64,000 bases of DNA from Diploscapter coronatus. Its lineage: Eukaryota; Nematoda; Chromadorea; Rhabditida; Rhabditidae. Both the position numbers and the translations under genes were made by a program. The notes below the pieces were generated by a model that was given only the letters and a program-made list of their open reading frames with translations, searched no databases and had not been told where the DNA came from. Shown in pieces: positions 58,944 to 64,000 of this stretch. Numbering within the stretch: the first letter of the stretch is position 1; each line of letters starts with the position of its first letter. Where the stretch lies: NCBI GenBank assembly GCA_964036155.1, contig OZ038422.1, forward strand, positions 26,807,201-26,871,200. Direction: 5' to 3'.

Positions 58944-59961
58944 AGCTCAGAAAAGCCTCCCCATTTCTACTCAATTACACTACCAAATTGCAAAAATACC
59001 GTATTCTTCGCCACAATTTAGATTTATCTATTGATTAAGCTAAATCTAAATTGCATCCCCACAATATTCTTGGCTGGTGTTGTAAATAAGCTTCTTCCCT
59101 CTTCTCTCCATTCGACCGTCCATTCAGTTTGAAGACAATCTGCATGTGTCATCGACTCCTCAGTCTTGAAATCAAACGATAACGACGATCAATCAATGAC
59201 AAATGCAGAGAGTCCAGTTTGAATCCTAAATTCATCCATAGTTCTGCATAGTTTTCGATGGTTAACCTACTCTATTGATTAATGCTTGCTGCGCTCGTTT
59301 ATCGTCATTCTCAGACTTAACTCTGATTATGACTATTTCAGATTAATGTTAATGTTACCGACTACCTTTTAATTCCTCGTTTTCTCGTTTCTCGTTTCTG
59401 CAGTCGATATTATTCGTGTAATCGTTGTTTTCACTCTCATTTTCGTTCGTTTCTTCCCAACTTCCTTCTGCTAAGTCATTGAATTTCGCGCCTGTTTATG
59501 TTTATTTTACAGTGGAGCATTTCTAAGACAAAACTGCTATTCGAATTCTCACAAATCGCGTAGATTATTCCTTTTCAATTTTCATGTTTGTAGCGGTGGC
59601 GTTTCCCAAGCGGATATCTGTCATCTTCCTCAGATATCCTCTATTTTCTCTTATCTCTGATTTATTTTTTAATCATTTAACCAGACTGTCCGTTGTCTTG
59701 TTTCGTGTCCCCCTATATATGAAATGGTGTAGTCTCATCTCGTTTCCCCAATTTCCATTCATTCTCTTATGTTTTCAACTTCAACTTCAACAATTCTCAC
59801 TGTGAACTGTGGAGCCGTGCTCGATTTTCTTGCAAACTTACCTATTTTACTCTACATAATAAATCAATCATTTAAATTAAAATGCACAGACAATTTATTA
59901 AATTCTATATCAATCACATAACAGTCAATTTAATGCACGTTTAGTTTCATAAGCTCGACGA
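58944..59961. other. Convergent intergenic region, ONECUT and melted 3' flanks
   Basis: The two genes converge here. It contains several ONECUT 3' UTR-like stretches and an AATAAA near 59861. A 73-codon open frame at 59584-59805 has no family resemblance or splice partner. Confidence 0.5.
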
Positions 59962-62900
59962 TTAAAACCGTTCACCAATAGAAGGCTCTCTTTTTGCATG
60001 AGCCACGGCAATTTGCAAGCACTGCAACCATTCTTGAGCCTTCTTTTCGTCGTTCGCCTTCAGAATCAGCGAAGTGTTGCAGTCAGTGAATATCTACAGT
60101 AAAAATTGAATACTCCGTTACTCGTCATGATTCAAATACCTGTATAGCTTTTCTAAGGGATTTTCGACTTCGTTTTCCACGACTTAGCGATCGAACAGAC
60201 CTAATGCTTCTCAAATCTATGCCACTTCCGAGGTTGTTATTATTTGAGGCGGGCTAGATTTAAGACTGATTACATTTTTGCATAAAGCATAAAGAAAATA
60301 CCAAATCTTGGTCGCAAGACGAAGACAATGCTGCGGAAGACAGCGTGAAGTACTTGGTCTTCCACCTTTTGAACAGTTTGTAGCGAGTCTTCTTCTCTTT
60401 CAGCTGTCCCTCCAATATCTTCGAAAATTCACTTTCTTCCATGAAGGAGCTTAAAAAGTGGATCTTCTACATAAAATTCTGACAAGGAAGGGTTTTCAAC
60501 TGTCAGTCTCCGAATTAGCTAAATTTTACCTTAAAACTTTTGTCCCGATTAAAATAGTCGATTGATATTGGTTTTATCAGCCCATTTGCAGATTGACCAG
60601 TTTTCGGGCCGGAAAATAGCAAAATCTGCAAACGGGCCGGTAAAACCAATATTAATCAACTACTCTAATCGAGAAAGAATTAAGACCAGATTTAACCAAA
60701 TCGTGGAGTCTGATAATCGGAAATCCCCCTTAGAGAACATACCGAACTTTATCAGGATTGGAGCAACTAAAGCAATTCCATTTGTTATTAGCAGAATCGA
60801 ACGTGAAGTTATCGAAGAATAAAGCCTCTTCTAGCTCTTTGAGCAGCTTGTCCTGGTCCTAAAGTGAAAATATACTAATTTTATAAAATTGAGTCGGATT
60901 ACTGTAGAATTGGGGAAAGCACTTGTGACTAGCGTAGTGAATTCTCGATTCTTCCTGATGGAATTGGGCAGGCAAGTCCAGCAGTGCGACAGAGTTTGGA
61001 ATGCCTGTGAAGATCTGCCTGCAGCTGCTTTCCTCTCATCCAGGGAACACGATTGCATCTAGATCGTACGTGAAAAACTGATCTTCATCACATTTTACCT
61101 GCAGAAACATTAGATGAAGCCACAAAGAAGGTTGTTTTGTCTTGAACGCGAATAAATTGTCATTGGGAAATGCGCAAAAGGAAGACCGATTCTGACAGGC
61201 GAAATGCACAAGCATGCGGTGTTTCGAATCTAAAATGGATCTTAAACGAAATTTCTAAATGGAGTCCGACTTTTAGATGCCTCGACAGTGCATTGTATGG
61301 GTATGGGAAATCGTTGATGTATTTCCGATATGTATCGCCGTATCTTATTCTTCCTGTGCTCAACAAATTGCTGCACGACGTCTGAGCGATCGGGCTAAAG
61401 GTAGAATCTTCAAATGATAAGAATAATATGGTCCAACTTGAGCCACTGTGTCTTCCACAGAAATGTCCCCCACTCGCATTGTGATGACGGGTCCTGGCTG
61501 TGCGGGGAATGTTGTTTCGCTGCGGGGAAACTGCAGCGGTCGTCGGTTTGCCATTGCAGGTCGTACACGGCCGTCTCGACACATCTGAATATAACGAAGC
61601 TGATCTTCACAATCAAAGGGACTTCCATGCCTGTAATTGAGTGGAAGGAGTGAACTCATTCACAAACAGAATGTCTGTGACTTGTGACGGGCCGGCCAGG
61701 AACTGCGGTTGCTCGAATTGTTCATCAGATTCTCTGAAACTTAGATTTTCTATGAATTAATGGATTTCTACAGACTTGTTATTATTGTTGAGAGTAGCAG
61801 AAGAAGCAGATCTTCCCTCCCTCTCCTCCATCATCCTCTTGTAGTTGTTGTAATGTCCATTCCTCATCATCTTTTCGATGTTCCTGTCCAGCTGCTGAAT
61901 GGCATACTCTTCAGCAGAGACTTCAGAAGGCCGTCTGAAGTTCGAATTCGAATCCGGCCGCTTCTCGATGCTCGAATCCTTAGAAATCGCGTGTTGCAGA
62001 CTTGCACTGTCATTCCTTCCATCAATCAGAATCGAATGCGAAGAAAAGTCAATTTGAGAGCTCGAATGTCTAAAGTTGTGAGTTTCAACAGAAAATTCAA
62101 AAATTCCTATAGTCGATGAACGATCACTCGAAATAAATTAAAAAGGGTGCGTTTCTTTCTCCCCCTCTTTTGACACTCGAAATGTATGCACAGATGACAG
62201 TTGTTCATTTGGCGATTTTCTCTATCTTTTTCGTCCCTTCATCAAATCAACGCAATTTTCGCTATAAGAACTTTCTAATTATTGTCTTCTATCGATATTG
62301 GTGAAAATTATTTGACTAATTATCGATAATTAGTGCAAAATGAAGAAAAAAAGCGACAAAAAGTATCGTCAAATTGAGGAAGATATGTGACTCACAAAAG
62401 GGAAGAGAAAGGAACGCATCTTTTTATTTGATTTCAAGTCATCGTTTATCGGCAATAAAGTTCTTACTGTTTGTATGACAAAATTCGCTCGATAATCTTC
62501 TTCTTGCACAGAGATTGCTGCCCCACAGCCCTGATTCTCTCCTCCAAACCGGCAATACTCGAAGGATAGGTTGAAGCTGTGTCTATAAAGGGGCCTGTTA
62601 ATTCACTCTTCTTGCTCTGCCTATTTTCCATGTCCCTCTTCTTCTCTCTTATCGTTATTTGATCAGTGCCCTCTTCATTATGTTGTTTATTTGATTCAGT
62701 TGCTTACCATCGATTTCAGTGAGAATTTGTGATTCGAGGTTGGAATCTGTAGTGGGGAGGGAGTCCATGAAGAGGGTCACAGACTCTGCAGCCAGGTCCT
62801 TTGAGCATCTGCCAATATTGCCCATGATCTTCACGATCGTTGCATGATTGGCTTGCAGCAGTCGCGTATGCAGAGCCTTCGACAGAGTAGGGAGCAAATA

Positions 62901-64000
62901 TGCTAATTCAGAGGATCGACCCTATAAAGTTCAAGCTTAAGTTCATTTTTAGATTTACTATTCTTACCTGCGCTACCAATGCCATGTAAATATTCACAGT
63001 AGCTGTACATGTAAACGGTGACAACAGAAATTCATCTAATTGAGATAGTGAAGAGGAAAGCAACTGAAACATATGCTTAAAAATGAATATATTAAGCCCT
63101 TACCTCAGGTTTTTCATTAGCAACAAGTGTAGCCAATTGCAAAAGACATAGTTTATCTGGAGTATCCAGCTGAAAGCTGATCTTCATTCAAAAACTCATG
63201 TGATTCTTGCCTGAGATCGATGAAGTAATTCCAATAATTTAGGCAGGTGAGCTTCAATCGGCTCTTGGTTGTAGTTATAGACTTGGGGAAGAACTCTAAG
63301 CAATGAATAGTTCCCTAAACTGAGAATTTAGTGAAGTTTCTAGGAATCACACGGTTCTGACCATTATTGATGATGTTAGCGATGATTTGCAGCGAGTAGT
63401 GCGACAGCGTCTTTCCATTGTGAATTGCAGCCAGAGCGATGTATGACGATGTGTTTCGAATGATTTCCTCGTTTTTGCAGGTGAGTGCTTTCATCGCCAT
63501 CGGCAGCACCAATATCATTATCGATCGCTTCCCGTAATTCTTAATTTCATCATCATCATCATTGCATTATCGCACCATTTCGTCATGTAATGAATCAGCC
63601 ATTCATCGATTTGCTTACAAGGAAAAGACTGCTCAGAAGGTCGAGTACAATTTTGCAGTGAGGTGAGTCATCCTTCCAGAAGCCGTTTGAAGTACTGCTC
63701 AATTCGTGCGAAAGGGCTGAATCCAGCAACGCAACCAGAGCCGCTGCGTGCGCTTCCATGCTGTTTGTTTCTCTAAAAGGCAGTCGATGATGAAACTGCG
63801 GCCCGATGCAATAATTACCGTATAGCAGCAGTGATCCTAGCTAAAGCTATCTCGACGACACTCTGATCGACTCGATTGTCCACATAGTCGGGCGAGTCGA
63901 AGATCTCTCGGATGGCCTTCAGCGAGCTGTGCAAGTCCGAAATGACGTCGTAGTCATTCAGACTGAAGATGAGTCTGGCTGAGGACAGATGACGCTGCTC
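59962..64000 (-). CDS. Melted / VEPH1 PH-domain protein, N-terminus beyond window
   Basis: Eighteen exons in consistent phase give 861 residues plus a missing first dozen or so: 64000-63819 (partial), 63772-63619, 63539-63362, 63314-63211, 63169-63104, 63063-62968, 62921-62708, 62582-62468, 62069-61776, 61733-61631, 61584-61438, 61394-61271, 61229-61099, 61058-60903, 60858-60748, 60466-60302, 60253-60140, 60093-59962. The N-terminal half is the helical repeat region ([39 protein letters not shown]), followed by a charged linker. A conserved C-terminal block ([24 protein letters not shown]) precedes the PH domain ([20 protein letters not shown] ... [20 protein letters not shown]). Melted binds phosphoinositides at the plasma membrane and tunes insulin/TOR and Hippo signalling in flies. 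Introns 4 and 10 use GC donors (GCAAGA, GCATGG). The exon 12/13 junction crosses a 41-nt intron. Confidence 0.92.
60540..60676. mobile_element. Hairpin element in melted intron 15
   Basis: Two arms of about 55 nt (60540-60595 and 60618-60676) are imperfect complements containing GATATTGGTTTTA and AATCTGCAAA. It makes up half of a 281-bp intron in a gene whose other introns are mostly near 45 nt. Confidence 0.65.

Overview
The window is nuclear DNA from a nematode. The evidence is about 136 introns, most of them 40-60 nt and ending in TTTCAG or TTTTAG; a secreted protein with a ShKT and a nematode-type DB module; nematode-style serpentine chemoreceptors; acceptor-like sites 0-11 nt before several start codons, as expected for spliced-leader trans-splicing; and a gene pair 72 nt apart that looks like an operon. 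I cannot name the species. All gene models were built by hand by chaining exons in consistent phase. I saw no tRNA, rRNA, CRISPR array or prokaryotic-type feature.

Layout. 1-3802: no supported gene. 3803-16622 (+): a 37-exon MEGF6-like secreted protein (EMI domain, calcium-binding EGF repeats, laminin/EGF array, RGD tail). 17434-19558 (+): a coiled-coil protein. 19.7-44.8 kb: an AT-rich, fast-evolving island holding an orphan membrane protein, three intact 7TM chemoreceptor genes and one receptor relic, two loci for cysteine-rich secreted peptides (one with an in-frame stop after its signal peptide), many TA-flanked inverted-repeat elements, and a second coiled-coil gene with an N-myristoylation start. 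45015-45812 (-): ShKT+DB secreted protein. 46085-49469 (-): proteasome lid subunit RPN5. 50118-51043 (-): TMEM216, a ciliary transition-zone protein. 51116-53777 (-): paracaspase MALT1. 54555-58943 (+): ONECUT CUT-homeobox factor. 59962 to the window end (-): melted/VEPH1, lacking only its extreme N-terminus.

The outer parts carry conserved metazoan genes, while the central 25 kb carries none. That block is bracketed by direct ~0.3-kb copies of one junction: the convergent 3' ends of the coiled-coil gene and the DB gene. The left copy has the whole coiled-coil gene plus a fragment of the DB gene's last exon; the right copy has the reverse. The simplest reading is that the two genes were once neighbours and were separated by insertion or duplication of the block.

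The best candidates for something undescribed are the bracketed island, the broken or unusually spliced 8-cysteine peptide gene at 35.6-36.2 kb, the compact MALT1-TMEM216 pair, and a 10-nt word (TGAAGATCAG) that recurs just upstream of 3' splice sites in unrelated genes.
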